This document shows, in pieces, positions 20,081 to 21,230 of a stretch of 21,230 nt of DNA (the first letter of the stretch is position 1; the number at the start of each line of letters is the position of its first letter). Under the pieces are notes generated by a model. The model did not search any database. It was not told where the DNA came from and was given only the letters and a program-made list of their open reading frames with translations. Made by a program: the position numbers and the translations under genes. The stretch comes from Perkinsus marinus ATCC 50983 (lineage: Eukaryota; Perkinsozoa; Perkinsida; Perkinsidae), in contig NW_003216052.1 in assembly GCF_000006405.1 (NCBI RefSeq), positions 73,103 to 94,332 on the forward strand, written 5' to 3'.

Positions 20081-20340
20081 GGAAAGCTGGGTGCCTTTGG
20101 TCGAGTGAAAGTAGCGCCCGAGTACATGAGCTACAACGAGCCGAAAGACACCTGGGCTGACAAGGTGAACATCATGCTGTCGTCACGACTTCAGCCTTTT
20201 CGCTTTCAGAAGAAAAACCAGCGAGTATCAGAGGAAACGGAACTCATGGTCGGTGGGGTTCTCGCTCCCGGAAGATAACCAGTGACTGACGACTTGTACA
20301 AAGGCCAATGTGTTAGGTCTTCAAACGCCAACATTCGCGT

Positions 20341-21230
20341 ATGAAGAAGGAGTTAGTGAACGGCAATTTCGTCGAGGTCTATATTGCTCCTCCAATTGGT
20401 GCCCTTTATGGTGAACGACGATTCCAGGTTGTATTCGGTTCTGACGTTACACAAACAGACGAAGGAGCTGCCATGATAACCGACATCACAGAAATGCGTC
20501 GCTCGAAGTAGATGCCTTGATAGTTTTCTCGGTCATCAACTCGATGGCAGGAACTCTGCTGGAACCGAATTCACTATCATAGTCGATCGAAAGCTTATAG
20601 ATCAGAGCAAGTGGGACCCAAAGGAGTAAGCAAAAGAAGAACGTCGGCCAGTGACACTCCGAGCACTAAGTTTGGACTTTCAGAGGTCTGGTCTACAACG
20701 GAGCGCCTGATAAAAGCATAGATCGGCATTTATGCGAGTACACAACCGAGGTGCATGCCAGAAGCCGTATCGACCCTCGGAGGAGTGTATGAGCTCGAGC
20801 GGTTTATGTCACGACGATTCCGTGACACGCGATTCAATTAGGTACCGATCGCAACGTATCGGAGCACTCTAACCTTATCTCACCCGACTGACGGATTCAG
20901 AATTGCTATGCTCTCTGCGGACGTTCTTGACAAGTAATTGCGCCCACATTTCCCCGTCTCAGATAGAAAGCCAGCCGCGTAGGAGGCGCCGATGCTCTGA
21001 TTTCAATGGTCTGTTATTGAGCGTGATGTGGAGTCCTGGTCTTCAGGTCAATCAAGCCCCGGTTTGATATGTCTAAATTTCGCAAGATGATAATGGAATC
21101 GAGAGGTTCAATTCGCACTTTGAGCAAGAGGCCACAGAGACTTGAATTGGAAGTTCAATGCGCAGAGCAGCTGATGGCGTTCGGCACCTCAGCTGCGAGG
21201 CTCCTCGGACAGAAGACTCCTTCGTCTCCC
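20341..21230 (+). CDS. Unrecognised multi-exon gene, 3' end beyond the window
   Basis: Consecutive pieces join in phase through normal-looking introns: 20524-20625 (AGTEFTIIVDRKLIDQSKW), 20684-20786 (GLVYNGAPDKSIDRHLCEY), 20842-20933 (TLSHPTDGFRIAMLSADVLD), and a final open piece 21047-21230 (PRFDMSKFRKMIMESRGS) that runs off the edge. Introns are 58, 55 and probably 49 nt. Upstream, 20341-20511 carries NFVEVYIAPPIGALYGERRF and is probably an earlier exon, though its junction to 20524 is unclear; a frame at 20086-20278 may be earlier still. Exon 20983 to about 21040 is uncertain. I recognise no family, membrane segment or catalytic motif. Coding status is inferred from phase-consistent splicing. 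Confidence 0.5.

Noticed and set aside
1-21230. CRISPR array, rRNA genes, bacterial operon signals, insertion sequences
   Set aside because: No regularly spaced direct repeats, rRNA motifs, ribosome-binding sites or transposase frames were seen; the window is eukaryotic and intron-rich.

Overview
This is nuclear DNA of an intron-dense unicellular eukaryote. The genes are split by many GT-AG introns, most only 40 to 56 nt long. The mix of genes (a hybrid histidine kinase joined to a cyclase-like domain, a long intronless DUF4470/MYND-finger protein, and conserved ribosome-assembly and spliceosome genes) points to an alveolate-like protist. Perkinsus or a relative is my best guess from gene style, but no marker in the window proves it.

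Layout. 121-1546 (+): ribosome production factor 1 (RPF1, Brix family), about 6 exons. 1547-2363: non-coding. 2364-9206 (-): a gene of about 27 exons encoding about 1530 residues, in the order PAS, HisKA, HATPase, receiver, class III cyclase-like, then a long coiled coil. 9207-9783: shared upstream region between divergent genes. 9784-14006 (+): the U5 snRNP GTPase EFTUD2/Snu114, more than 20 exons, interrupted by a 100-N assembly gap. 14215-18018 (+): one uninterrupted 1267-codon frame with an N-terminal DUF4470-like region and a C-terminal MYND zinc finger. 18019-19380: non-coding, with two inverted repeats. 19381-20080 (-): a doubtful reading frame. About 20341 to the window end (+): an unrecognised multi-exon gene that runs off the edge.

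The strongest unexpected signal lies in the introns. Four introns in three unrelated genes contain tRNA sequence. One holds a complete, foldable tRNA-Val(AAC) whose T6 pol III stop is also the pyrimidine tract of the host 3' splice site. A 49-nt intron is almost nothing but the 3' half of another tRNA followed by TTTTTAG. Two more introns carry 5'-truncated, decayed tRNA 3' portions in antisense orientation. In all four the T arm, 7-nt acceptor strand and discriminator A keep exact tRNA spacing. I found no similar T-arm/B-box outside introns. This suggests that tRNA-derived insertions become, or are absorbed into, minimal introns here.

A second theme is signalling. The kinase half keeps its catalytic motifs, but the receiver has Glu in place of the phospho-accepting Asp, and the cyclase-like domain has lost both metal-binding Asp and the catalytic Asn/Arg. 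RPF1 (60S ribosome assembly) and EFTUD2 (splicing) are housekeeping genes with no evident functional tie to the kinase. Splice sites were inferred by eye from frame continuity and family similarity; no transcript was available.
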